From Amarolinea aalborgensis (GTDB lineage: Bacteria > Chloroflexota > Anaerolineae > SSC4 > Amarolineaceae), in NCBI RefSeq assembly GCF_900491745.1, contig NZ_UETR01000010.1, positions 62,001 through 126,000 of the forward strand: a DNA stretch of 64,000 nucleotides, given 5' to 3'. The notes below the pieces were generated by a model, which saw only the letters and a list, made by a program, of their open reading frames with translations, was not told the DNA's origin and did no database searches. Below are positions 44,855 to 54,500 of this stretch, piece after piece (the first letter of the stretch is position 1; every line of letters begins with the position of its first letter). The translations under genes and the position numbers were made by a program.

Positions 44855-47041
44855 ATGCGTTGGAATCTGCCAGAGTCACAAATCGTTAGGCCAGCCTCTG
44901 CAAGCCGTGTCGTCGCAAGGTTTCAGATATGCTCCCGCTTCTCCTGGGCGCCGTGGATCTGCGTCTTGCTGTTGGCGCTGAGCCTGACCGGCTGCACCAC
45001 GCTGCGTGATCGCCTGCGCCCCAGCCCCACGCCCACCGTTCAGCCCACCTCAACGGCCGTGCCGCTGTTGACCATTGAACCCGGGGCGGGCGCGCCGGGC
45101 ACGGGCATTGCCCTGCGCGGCGCGCGCTGGCGCGCAGGCGACACCGTATTCGTTCGCCTGCAAAATCCGCTGCCTGATCAAAGCGGCATCCCGGACAAGG
45201 CCCTGGCGGTCGCCACCGTACAGGATGATGGCCGTTTCCTGGCAGCCTTCATCTTCCCGAATGAAATGCCCTGGGCCAGCCTGCCCAGCGTCCTGATTGT
45301 GGCCCAATCGCAGGCCACCGGCGAGCGCGTCTCCATTGTGTGGCGTGTGGAAACGACTATGAGCACGGAGACCCCAACCGCGGCGCCGACGCTGACCGGC
45401 CCGCCGCCCCTGACGACTGCCACGGCGACGCCCACGCCGTGGGTCATTACCTCGACGCCCACACCATGGATCATCACCGCGACGCCCACGCCGTGGGTCA
45501 TCACGGCGACGCCCACGCCGTGGGTCATCACGGCGACGCCCACCCGTCCGCCGGCGACCAGCACCTTCACGCCGGTGCCGCCGGCGCCTACGGCCACACC
45601 GACCATCTCCCCTTCCTACTGGCGCGGCGAGTATTATGCCAACCGTGACCTGATGGACAACCCGGTCCTGGTGCGTAACGATGTCAGTATCAACTTCAAC
45701 TGGGCCAGCGGCGCGGTCGCGCCTGGCCTGCCCAGCGACAATTTCTCCGTGCGTTGGACGCGCAACCTGGAGTTCGAGCCTGGCGTTTATCGCTTCCATG
45801 CTCTGGTGGATGACGGCGTACGCCTGTTCGTGGATGGCGCGTTTCTGATCAATGAGTGGCGCGACGGCAGCCGCCGCGAACTCACGGCGGATTATGCGCT
45901 GGCTGCGGGCAGCCATGCCTTGCGCGTCGAATACTATGAAGCCACTGGTGATGCCCTGATCAACGTTTGGTGGGAGGCGCGGCCGACCGCCACCAGCACG
46001 CCGCCGCCGACCGCCACCAGCACGCCGCCGCCGACCGCCACGCCGACGCGGCGTCCCACCAGCACGCCGACGCGGCGTCCCACCGCCACGCCGACGCGGC
46101 GTCCCACCAGTACGCCGACGCGTACGCCTACACCGCGCCCCCTGCCAAGCACTACGATTGAGGTGCGGCGAACACCCACGCCCACGCCGACGATGGCGCC
46201 GCTGCCCAGTGCGACCGTGGAGCCGCCGCCAACCCAAACCCCGACGATGGCGCCGTTGCCCAGCGCCACGGCGCAGCCGCTGCCGACCGAAACGCCGACC
46301 GCGACGCGGCTGCCGACCGAAACCCCGACGGCAACGAGCACCGCAACGCCGCTGCCAACGGAAACCCCGACACCCGTCGCGCCAACGGACACGCCAACCG
46401 CGGTCGAGCCGACGGACACGCCTACCCCGCGCCCGCCCACGGACACGCCAACCGCGATCGAGCCGACAGACACGCCTACCCCGCGCCCGCCCACGGACAC
46501 GCCAACTGCGGTCGAGCCGACGGAGACGCCTACCCCGCGTCCGCCCACGGCGACGCGTACGCCCACACCTACACCAACGGCGACGCCCACGCCGCCGGCC
46601 CGGCTCAATGAACTGCTGGCGATACCGCGGCGCGTGGACTGGAACCAGGATGGGCGCCTCAACGACCAGGACGAATGGATCGAGCTGTTCAACCCTGGCG
46701 CGACCGCGGTCAACCTGAGCGGCTGGTACCTGGACACAGGGCGTAATACGGCTCGCTACCGCCTGCCGCGGACCGCCAATGTGCCGGCTGGCGGCTACCT
46801 GGTTCTGTTCCGCAAGACCACGGGCCTGGCGCTCAACGATCGCGGCGGAATGGTGCGCCTGCTGCGACCGGACCGCAGCGTGGCTGACAGCGTCGCATTC
46901 CCGGCGCTTGATCCAGATACCAGCTACAGTCGTGACGATGCCGGCGTCTGGCGCCGCAACTTGCCGCCTACGCCGGGTCAACCGAACCAGGGCATCATCA
47001 GCCCGACGCCAGTCATCACCACAGTGCCCGAACGGCGTTAA
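44855..47041 (+). CDS. Thr-Pro-rich lipoprotein with PA14 and lamin-tail domains
   Basis: This 728-residue cell-surface protein has a signal with ALSLTGC as lipidation site at about residue 48. An Ig-like domain follows (80-170), then four near-identical TPTPWVIT repeats. A PA14 domain (about 250-370, WRGEYYANRDLMDNPVLVRND, NFSVRWTRNLEFEPGVYRFHALVDDGVRLFVDG) may bind glycan. A linker of about 200 residues consists of TPTP, DTPT and RRPT units. A lamin-tail domain ends it (about 590-710, DQDEWIELFNPGATAVNLSGW). AGGAGG precedes the ATG at 44855; an ATG at 44705 lacks one. A terminator is 130 bases downstream. Confidence 0.85.
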   Translation: MRWNLPESQIVRPASASRVVARFQICSRFSWAPWICVLLLALSLTGCTTLRDRLRPSPTPTVQPTSTAVPLLTIEPGAGAPGTGIALRGARWRAGDTVFVRLQNPLPDQSGIPDKALAVATVQDDGRFLAAFIFPNEMPWASLPSVLIVAQSQATGERVSIVWRVETTMSTETPTAAPTLTGPPPLTTATATPTPWVITSTPTPWIITATPTPWVITATPTPWVITATPTRPPATSTFTPVPPAPTATPTISPSYWRGEYYANRDLMDNPVLVRNDVSINFNWASGAVAPGLPSDNFSVRWTRNLEFEPGVYRFHALVDDGVRLFVDGAFLINEWRDGSRRELTADYALAAGSHALRVEYYEATGDALINVWWEARPTATSTPPPTATSTPPPTATPTRRPTSTPTRRPTATPTRRPTSTPTRTPTPRPLPSTTIEVRRTPTPTPTMAPLPSATVEPPPTQTPTMAPLPSATAQPLPTETPTATRLPTETPTATSTATPLPTETPTPVAPTDTPTAVEPTDTPTPRPPTDTPTAIEPTDTPTPRPPTDTPTAVEPTETPTPRPPTATRTPTPTPTATPTPPARLNELLAIPRRVDWNQDGRLNDQDEWIELFNPGATAVNLSGWYLDTGRNTARYRLPRTANVPAGGYLVLFRKTTGLALNDRGGMVRLLRPDRSVADSVAFPALDPDTSYSRDDAGVWRRNLPPTPGQPNQGIISPTPVITTVPERR
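45420..45545 (+). repeat. Tandem repeats coding for TPTPWVIT units
   Basis: A 27-base unit that includes CCGTGGGTCATCAC and GCGACGCCCACG occurs four times with few changes, in frame, within the lipoprotein gene. A second low-complexity block runs from about 45985 to 46600 with ACCGCCACG and GACACGCC units. Such repeats can change copy number by slippage. Confidence 0.75.
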
Positions 47042-47104
47042 TGTAGAGATAGGCCGCGGATGAACACGGATCGCCACGGATGGCCTGACTTGAAAATAAC
47101 CCTA

Positions 47105-47126
47105 TAGCGCAATCCGCCGGATTGCA
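47105..47126. repeat. Palindrome GCGCAATCCGCCGGATTGC, copy 2
   Basis: GCAATCCG and CGGATTGC around one C repeat the core of the element at 43762-43788. It is located between the lipoprotein stop and its terminator. Confidence 0.6.
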
Positions 47127-47173
47127 GCACCTGGGAGTGTAGGTGTCTCACCCGCACAAAGGCTAATCCATGA

Positions 47174-47217
47174 CCCTACGGGGGCGTCTTGAAATCAACG
47201 CCCCCGCAGGGTTTTTT
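47174..47217 (+). terminator. Rho-independent terminator after the PA14 lipoprotein
   Basis: CCCTACGGGGGCGT (47174-47187) pairs with ACGCCCCCGCAGGG (47198-47211) with one mismatch, and six T follow. The loop is ten bases. Confidence 0.88.
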
Positions 47218-47324
47218 GAATCTGAACAGGAAATGGGCATCTTTCGGGCTGGCAGAGCAGCAGGCGCGCGCCGTATACTGAGCTGAGATGTACGAGAGGT
47301 GCTTGCACCGAAGGAGCCGTGGAG

Positions 47325-47543
47325 ATGAACTCATCGGATGTTTTCTACCTTTGCCCCACCTGTTTTGCCGCTTTGACCCAACATGAAGATAATCATGCGC
47401 ATCGCATGATTGCGGTGCCGATCCTAAACCTGCCGCTTGACCAGCGTCGCCCCCTCAGCGACGCACAGGGCCATCTGCTCACTCAGGCGCCGCGCTGGTT
47501 TGTCACTTTGACTTTTCCCTTGCACGCGGGTCGCGCCGGCTGA
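47325..47543 (+). CDS. Small hypothetical protein
   Basis: This 72-residue protein starts with an ATG that has AAGGAG eight bases upstream. It includes YLCPTCFAALTQHEDNH, a CPTC pair with nearby His that might bind metal, and no membrane segment. I do not recognise it. It lies 33 bases before the first cyclase-ATPase gene and may be cotranscribed with it. Confidence 0.45.
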   Translation: MNSSDVFYLCPTCFAALTQHEDNHAHRMIAVPILNLPLDQRRPLSDAQGHLLTQAPRWFVTLTFPLHAGRAG

Positions 47544-47576
47544 ACGCCGCAAGGCCCATATCCCAGGAGGTGATGC

Positions 47577-50500
47577 GTGAATTGTCCTGCGTGCCAAACG
47601 GCCAACCCGGCCGGCGCCAAATTCTGCTTCCATTGCGGCGCGCCCCTCGCCTTGAAATGCAGCCATTGCGGAGCGACCCTGCCGGCCGGCGCCAAGTTCT
47701 GCATGAACTGCGGAACTCGGGTCGGCGATGCGCCGGCCGGGCAGCCTGCACCGGCCGCGTTGCCGCCACCGGCTGCGCCTGGATCGCGCCTGGATCAGTT
47801 CATCCCCAAGGAACTGCTGGCGAAACTGAAATCGGCGCAAAACGCCGGCATGGAAGGCGAACGCCGCGTGGTGACGATGCTGTTCTGCGACGTCAAAGGC
47901 TCAACGGCCGCGGCCAGCCAGCTCGATCCCGAAGAGTGGGCGGAGCTGATCAACGGCGCCTTCACGCACATGATTCAGCCTGTTTACCGTTACGAAGGCA
48001 CGGTGGCGCGGTTGATGGGCGATGGTCTGTTGGCGTTCTTCGGCGCGCCGATTGCGCACGAGGATGACCCGCAGCGCGCCATTCTGGCCGGCCTGGACAT
48101 CGTCGAGGCGATCAAACGGCACCGCCCCCAGGTTCGGCAGCGCTGGGGAGTGGAATTGGACGTGCGTGTGGGCATCAACACCGGCCTGGTGGTCGTGGGC
48201 GCGGTTGGCTCCGACCTGCGCATGGAATACACCGCGCTGGGCGACGCCATCAATCTGGCCGCGCGCATGGAGCAAACCGCGCAGCCCGGCACGGTGCAGG
48301 TTGCCGAGGCGACGCACCGGCTGGTCGCGCCGCTGTTCGACATGGAAGTCCTGCACGACCTCGAGGTCAAAGGGCGGACCGAACCGGTCACCGCTTATCG
48401 CGTGCTGGGCCGACGCACGTTGCCCGGACGTCTCGGCGTTGTGCGCGGCGTCGCCGGACTGCGGTCGCCGCTGGTCGCGCGCGACGATGAACTGGCAAGC
48501 CTGATCGCAGCCGGCCGCGCGTTATCCAGCGGCCGCGGTCAAATCATCTCGGTGATGGGCGAGGCGGGCCTGGGTAAATCGCGCCTGGTGGCCGAATTAC
48601 GTGATGCGCTGGCCGCAGCGCAAGACCAGGCCGTGCAGTGGATCGAGGGTCGCTCCCTCTCCTACGAAACTTCAACGCCCTACGCGCCCTTCGTGGACAT
48701 GCTGGCCGCTGGCTTCTCCGTTGAGCCTGCAAGCCGCGCGCTGGGCGCCAATGACGCCCAGAGGTATGGCAATATCCTTGCACGCATCGAGGCCCTCTTT
48801 CCGGGCCGCGGCGCTGAAATGGCGCCCTTTTTCGCGACGCTGTTAGGCGTCGAACCGCCGGCCGACCACGCCGAACGAGTCAAATACCTCGATCCACCCA
48901 CCTTGCGCGGTCTGACCTTCGGTCACGTCACCGCCTATTTCGAGCGGCTGGCCGCGCAGCGGCCCCTCGTATTGTTTTTCGACGACGTCCATTGGATTGA
49001 CCCCACCTCGTTAGACCTGCTGCAATCCTTGCTGCCCTTGACGCTGGCCGCGCCTATCTTGATCCTCGTCGCCTTCCGGCCGCGTCGCCAGGAACCATCC
49101 TGGCGCTTTCACGAAGCCGTCCAGCGTGATCCGAGCTGCCGCTACACGGCCCTGGCTCTGCAGCCGCTCGATCAAAGCCAATCGCGTGCGCTGGTGGCGA
49201 ACCTCTTGCACGTTGAGGACTTGCCGGAGAAAGTACGGCAGCTCATCATGGAAAAGGCGGAAGGCAATCCTTTCTTTGTCGAAGAAGTCATTCGTTCCCT
49301 GCTCGACGCGCAGTTGGTGGTGCGCGACAATGGTCATTGGCGGGCCACGCGCGAGATTATCAACCTGACCGTACCCGATACATTGAACGGCGTCATCACC
49401 GCGCGCCTCGACCGCCTGGATGAGACGACGCGCCACCTTGCCCAGGCTGCAGCCGTGTTGGGACGCGAGTTTCCCCATGATGTCCTGGCCGAGCTATTCG
49501 ACGCGCCAGACGCGCTGGATGATGGCATTCTGGAGCTGCAGCGCCGCGACCTGGTGCAGGAGAAGAGCCGCCTGCCCCGGCGCATCTATGCCTTCAAGCA
49601 TGTTTTGACGCAGGAGGCCGCGTACCAGTCCTCCTTGTTGAGCAAACGCCGCGATCTCCATCGCCGCGCAGCCCAAGCCCTGGCGCGTCTGCAACTGCCC
49701 GACCAGGCGGCCGAGATCGCCCGCCACTTCCTGGAAGCGCGCCAGCCGGCCGCGGCCATGCCCTACCTGGTGCAGGCAGGCGATCGGGCCGCGCGTTCAT
49801 ACGCCACCACCGAAGCCATCGGGTTCTTCACCAGGGCGCTGGACGTGCAAGCGGCTGTGGCAGAAACCGATCTGATTGGCCGCGCGTATGAGGGGCTGGG
49901 CGGCGCGCTTGCCTTTGCCAACCAATTCCCAGAGGCTGTAGAGACCTATCGTACGATGCTGGCGTGGGCCGAAAGGCAGGGCGCTGTCGCCATGCAGGTT
50001 TCCGCGCTCAACAAGCTGGCGGGCGTCTACGCCCTGCGCCTGGGTCAATTCCCTGAGGCTGAGCAATTCCTGGCGCGCGCCGAACGCCTGGCGCATGAGT
50101 ACGATGAGCCATCGGGCATGGCCGAAGGCGCGGTCATCCGCTGCCAGATGTGCACCGCCAAGGCCGATTTCGACGCCGTGGTGGCTCACATGCAAGAAGT
50201 GGTGGCCATTGGCGAACGCCTGGGCAGCCGTGAGCACCGCGTCACCGGGCTGGAGCATGTGGCGAGCAGCCTGGCGTTCCTAACCCGCTTCGATGAAGCC
50301 TGGGAAAAGGGACAGCTGGCGCTGCAGTTGGCGCGGGAGATCGGCGACCGCGAGCATGAAGCCTGGGTGCTTTGCACGACCTTTCCCATTTGCCTGCTGC
50401 GTGACGGCCTGTTCGACTCGGCGCGCGAGCATGTGACCCAGGGGGTGGAAATTGCCGAGCGCATCCACTCATCGGGCGCGTTGATCTACGGCAACTGGGT

Positions 50501-51329
50501 GTTGGCCGAGATCGCACGTTGGCAAGGTGAGTATGAGCAGGCCTTGCTCTACGGGCAGCGTTCGTTGGAGGCCGCGCTGCCGCTGGAACCGTTCATGCCG
50601 TTCATGACCGTCCAACCGTTAGGCTCGCTCGGCTCAACGTACCTTGAGATCAGCCCGCATTTCAGCGACCAGATTTCGCAGTTTCATCTGCACGCGCTGC
50701 GGCTGTTGGAAAATCCGGTCGCCATGGGCGGCGGCGGCACGGCCTGGGCCGACGTGGGTTTTTGCGCGATGACCCTGGGCGACCTGGACATTGCCGAGAC
50801 GTCGTTCCAAAAAGGCTTGAACGTCCCCACGATGTTCATGCGCCTGGAGCGTGCGCGTCACCTGGCCGGCCTGGCTCTGGTGACTCTCCGTCGCGGCCGC
50901 GCGGATGAGGCGCTCAAGTTGGCGCAGGAAGCGCGAGCCTATGCGGAGGAGCGCCGGATGCTTCACCTCTACCCGCTGATTGCCCTGTGCACCGCGCGCA
51001 TCCATGCCGGCCGCGGCGAACGCCAGCCAGCGCTGCTTGAGTACCAGCGCGCCGAGACCGAAGCGCTGAAGCTGGAGATGCTGCCCTTTGCCTGGCAGGC
51101 GCAGGCCGGGGCCGCCCAGGTTTTGAGCGAGATGGGCTGCCACGCAGAGGCACACCAGAAACGAGAGGCCGGCCGCGCGCTCGTGGATCAAATTGCCGGC
51201 CGTTTTCAGGATGCCACGCTGCGCGCTGGTTTCTTGACCAGCGCCCGCGCCCGCCTGGCGGCAAGTGAATTTCAAACTGGGGCAGGTCGGGCGATTGCAA
51301 TTGCTGCAACCTCTGCCAAGCCGTCGTGA
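47577..51329 (+). CDS. Zinc-ribbon / class III nucleotide cyclase / AAA / TPR protein (first paralogue)
   Basis: This is a 1250-residue multidomain signalling protein. Residues 1-48 hold two zinc ribbons (CPACQTANPAGAKFCFHCG, CSHCGATLPAGAKFCMNCG). Residues about 95-280 are a class III adenylate/guanylate cyclase: metal-binding Asp in FCDVKGST and MGDGLLAFFGAPIAHEDD, and ALGDAINLAARME for the transition state. An ATPase domain follows with GEAGLGKSR (Walker A) and LFFDDVHWID (Walker B). From about residue 700 there are TPR-like helices. GTG start with AGGAGGTGAT upstream. The layout resembles cyclase-AAA-TPR regulators; the signal is unknown. Confidence 0.88.
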   Translation: MNCPACQTANPAGAKFCFHCGAPLALKCSHCGATLPAGAKFCMNCGTRVGDAPAGQPAPAALPPPAAPGSRLDQFIPKELLAKLKSAQNAGMEGERRVVTMLFCDVKGSTAAASQLDPEEWAELINGAFTHMIQPVYRYEGTVARLMGDGLLAFFGAPIAHEDDPQRAILAGLDIVEAIKRHRPQVRQRWGVELDVRVGINTGLVVVGAVGSDLRMEYTALGDAINLAARMEQTAQPGTVQVAEATHRLVAPLFDMEVLHDLEVKGRTEPVTAYRVLGRRTLPGRLGVVRGVAGLRSPLVARDDELASLIAAGRALSSGRGQIISVMGEAGLGKSRLVAELRDALAAAQDQAVQWIEGRSLSYETSTPYAPFVDMLAAGFSVEPASRALGANDAQRYGNILARIEALFPGRGAEMAPFFATLLGVEPPADHAERVKYLDPPTLRGLTFGHVTAYFERLAAQRPLVLFFDDVHWIDPTSLDLLQSLLPLTLAAPILILVAFRPRRQEPSWRFHEAVQRDPSCRYTALALQPLDQSQSRALVANLLHVEDLPEKVRQLIMEKAEGNPFFVEEVIRSLLDAQLVVRDNGHWRATREIINLTVPDTLNGVITARLDRLDETTRHLAQAAAVLGREFPHDVLAELFDAPDALDDGILELQRRDLVQEKSRLPRRIYAFKHVLTQEAAYQSSLLSKRRDLHRRAAQALARLQLPDQAAEIARHFLEARQPAAAMPYLVQAGDRAARSYATTEAIGFFTRALDVQAAVAETDLIGRAYEGLGGALAFANQFPEAVETYRTMLAWAERQGAVAMQVSALNKLAGVYALRLGQFPEAEQFLARAERLAHEYDEPSGMAEGAVIRCQMCTAKADFDAVVAHMQEVVAIGERLGSREHRVTGLEHVASSLAFLTRFDEAWEKGQLALQLAREIGDREHEAWVLCTTFPICLLRDGLFDSAREHVTQGVEIAERIHSSGALIYGNWVLAEIARWQGEYEQALLYGQRSLEAALPLEPFMPFMTVQPLGSLGSTYLEISPHFSDQISQFHLHALRLLENPVAMGGGGTAWADVGFCAMTLGDLDIAETSFQKGLNVPTMFMRLERARHLAGLALVTLRRGRADEALKLAQEARAYAEERRMLHLYPLIALCTARIHAGRGERQPALLEYQRAETEALKLEMLPFAWQAQAGAAQVLSEMGCHAEAHQKREAGRALVDQIAGRFQDATLRAGFLTSARARLAASEFQTGAGRAIAIAATSAKPS

Positions 51330-51351
51330 GCTACGCCCCGAAACTGCAATG

Positions 51352-51527
51352 CATCCGGCTACGAGGTGCAAGCCCCTCTGGGGCTATCAGGCCCAATAGG
51401 GCCTTCCACCTCGTAGCCCGATCCGTTCACGGTCGGGCGGCGTTGGTTGCGCGCACGCCATGCGGCCACCAACCCCGCCGGAGGCCAAAGGCCATCCGGC
51501 TACGAGGTGCAAGCCCCTCTGGGGCTA
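51352..51527. repeat. Direct repeats between the two cyclase-ATPase genes
   Basis: A 35-base sequence at 51352-51386 recurs exactly at 51493-51527, beginning CATCCGGCTACGAGG and ending CTCTGGGGCTA. A related inverted segment (CCACCTCGTAGCC) lies in between. Similar GGCTACGA..AAGCCCCT text occurs at 15337-15367. The 257-base gap holds no gene. Confidence 0.7.
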
Positions 51528-51586
51528 CGCCCTGAAATTGAAACGCGTCCGCCTGGCGGCCCCGTGATGAAAGAGCGACCTTGACC

Positions 51587-54500
51587 ATGATTTGTTCGAT
51601 TTGCCAGACTCCTAACCGCGACGGCGCGCATTTCTGCCGGCAGTGCGGCGCGCTGTTGAGCGGTCAATGCCCGCGCTGTGGCGCCGCCGCGCCACCCAAC
51701 GCGAACTACTGCGATCACTGCGGGCTGCCGCTCTCGCCGCGCAGCCAGGCCACCTGGTGGCTAGAGCGGCCGTCCGCCTCGGCCCAGCCGTGGGAACGCT
51801 CGACCGATAGCCCCGCGTCGCCCAGGGCTGTCGAGGCGGCGCCCACTCCTACGGCCGCGCAGCCAGCCTTGCAGCAGTACATTCCCAAAGAGCTGTTAGC
51901 CAAGCTGGAAGCGGCGCAGGCGCGTGGGGCCATGTTGGGCGAGCGCCGCATCGTCACCATGCTCTTCTGCGATGTCAAAGGTTCGACCCGCGCCGCCGCC
52001 GAGCTTGACCCGGAGGAATGGAGCGAGGTCATCAACGGCGCGTTCGAGCTCATGATCCGTCCCGTGTATCAATACGAAGGCATGGTCGCCCGGCTGATGG
52101 GCGACGGCATCCTGGCTTTTTTCGGCGCGCCGATTGCGCATGAGGACGATCCGCAGCGCGCGGTGCTGGCCGGCCTGGAGATTCTGCGCGGCCTGGCTGG
52201 CGTGCGTGACAAGGTTCAGCGCCAGTGGGGCATTGACTTGGATGCGCGTGTGGGCATCAACACTGGCCTCGTGGTGGTGGGCGCGGTCGGCTCGGACCTG
52301 CGCGTGGAGTACACCGCCCTGGGGGACGCCATCAACCTGGCGGCGCGTATGGAGCAGACCGCCGCGCCAGGCACGGTGCAGGTGGCGGAGGCGACTTATC
52401 GGCTGGTTGCCGCGCACTTCGAGTTCAAGGACCTGGGCGAGGTGCAGGTCAAAGGCAAGGATCAACCGGTGCGCGCCTATCAAGTGCTCAGCCGGCGCAC
52501 GGTTGCCGGCGCCGACCGTAACGCACCGGAGGTGCTGTCTCCCCTGGTCGGGCGCGGCCAGGAGTTGGCGACTCTGATTGATCGGGTGGAAACCGTGCAG
52601 GCCGGCCGCGGCGCGATCGTTGCGTTGATCGGCGAGGCCGGCCTGGGCAAGAGCCGCCTGCTGCATGAGACCATTGCGGCCTGGCAGGCGCGGCAGGAGG
52701 CGCCATCCAACTGCTACGAAATTGCGGCCTTATCTTACGAATCCATGCAGGCCTACGGCCTGGTGCGGCGGTTGATGCGCCGCGCCCTTGACATCACAGC
52801 CGAGACCGAGCCGGCCGAAGCGCGCGCCCGCATCGCGGACACAGTGTCCCAACTCGCCGCAGATAGCCCAGCGCTGCTGCAGCAGGCCATCGAGACGCTC
52901 TTTGGCGTTTCCGCGACTGATGGGCAGCCGCCGCTGGAAGGCGAGGGCTTGAAGCGCCAGCTCTTTGCCGCGGTCGAACTGATCTGGCGGCAGCAGATGC
53001 GTCAGCGTCCGCTGCTCCTGGTCTTGGATGACCTGCATTGGGCCGACAGCGCCTCGTTGGAACTGCTGGGCCATCTGTTTAGTCTGGCTGAGCGCGAGGC
53101 TGTACTGTTCATGGTCGCGCTGCGCCCTGATCGCGCGAGCCCAGCCTGGCGCACTGTGCAGGCAACCGAGGCCGACCATCCGCATCTCACCACCGAAATT
53201 GCCCTGCGTCCGCTGCCCGCGCACGAGAGCCTGGCGCTGGTCGAGGAGCTCCTGGGCGCAGCCAGGCTGCCGGCGCGTTTCAGCGCGGCGATTCTCGCGC
53301 GCGCCGAGGGCAACCCTCTGTTTGTGGAAGAAATTGTGCGCGCCTTGCACGAACGGGGCGATCACGCGTCGGCCGCCGGGGCCAGCCTTGACCTGCCTGC
53401 CACACTGCAGGCGCTGCTCACCGCGCGCCTGGATCGCTTGGACGAGCCGTTACGTCATGTCCTGCAGTTGGCCTCCGTGTTGGGGCGCACGTTCAGCTAC
53501 CGGGTGCTGCGCCGGCTGGTCAACGGCGGCGACACTCTCGATGAACAGCTCATTAGCTTGCAGCGTATGGGGTTGATTCTGGAATCAGCGCGGCGGCCAG
53601 AGCGTGAATACAGCTTCCAGCAGACATTGATCCAGGAAGCGGTCTACAGCACGATCTTGCTGCGCCAGCGCCGCAAATATCACGAGCTGGCCGCCCGCGC
53701 CATCGAAGAGATTTTCGGCGAGCGCCTGGCCGAGCTGGCGCCCGTGCTGGCGCGTCACTTCGACGAGGCGCACGTGGCCGATCGCGCCGTCGAATACTAC
53801 TGGCGGGCCGGCGCAGCCGCGATGCGGTTGTACGCGACGGCCGAAGCGCTTGTTCATTTCGACCGCGGCGTGGCCTTGATTGGCGCAAATCCTGACCTTC
53901 CCACCGAACTGGCCGTGCGCGTCTACGACGAGCGCGGGCGCGCGTTGGAGCTTTGCTCCCGCTTCGAGGAGGCGCGGCAAAATTTCCTGGATTTGGAGCA
54001 GCTTGCCCTGGTGCGACGCGATGCCAGGGCCGAACTCGCGGCGCTGACCGCGCAGGGCCGCCTCCATTCGGGCATCAATCCCCTCTACGACCCGACGGCT
54101 GCGCATGCGCTGGCCGAACGCGCACGCGCCCTGGCGCATGACATGGGCGATCGCACGGCCGAGGTTGAGATCCTGTGGAATCTGATGAACCAGGAGCGGT
54201 TCGCTGAGGGCCGCCTGCAGCAGGCGGTTGTCTATGGCGAGCAGGCCCTGGCCCTGGCGCGCACGCTCGGATCGCTCAACCTGCTGCCCTACATCGTCAA
54301 TGACCTGGGCGATGTCTATGGCTCGATTGGCGAATTCAGGCGCTCGCTGGAGCTGCTGGCGGAAGCGCGCAGCCTGTGGCGCAGCCTGGGCAACGAACCG
54401 ATGCTGGCCGACAGCCTGACCGGCAGCGGCGTGTGGACTGGCGTGGTGGGCGACCATGAGGCGGCGTTGACATACCTGGACGAAGCGATGGCAATCAGCG

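Noticed and set aside
45050..47077. Arg/Gly-rich minus-strand frame of 675 codons
   Set aside because: It is the antisense of the TPTP repeats in the PA14 lipoprotein. The composition is an artefact of the repeats.
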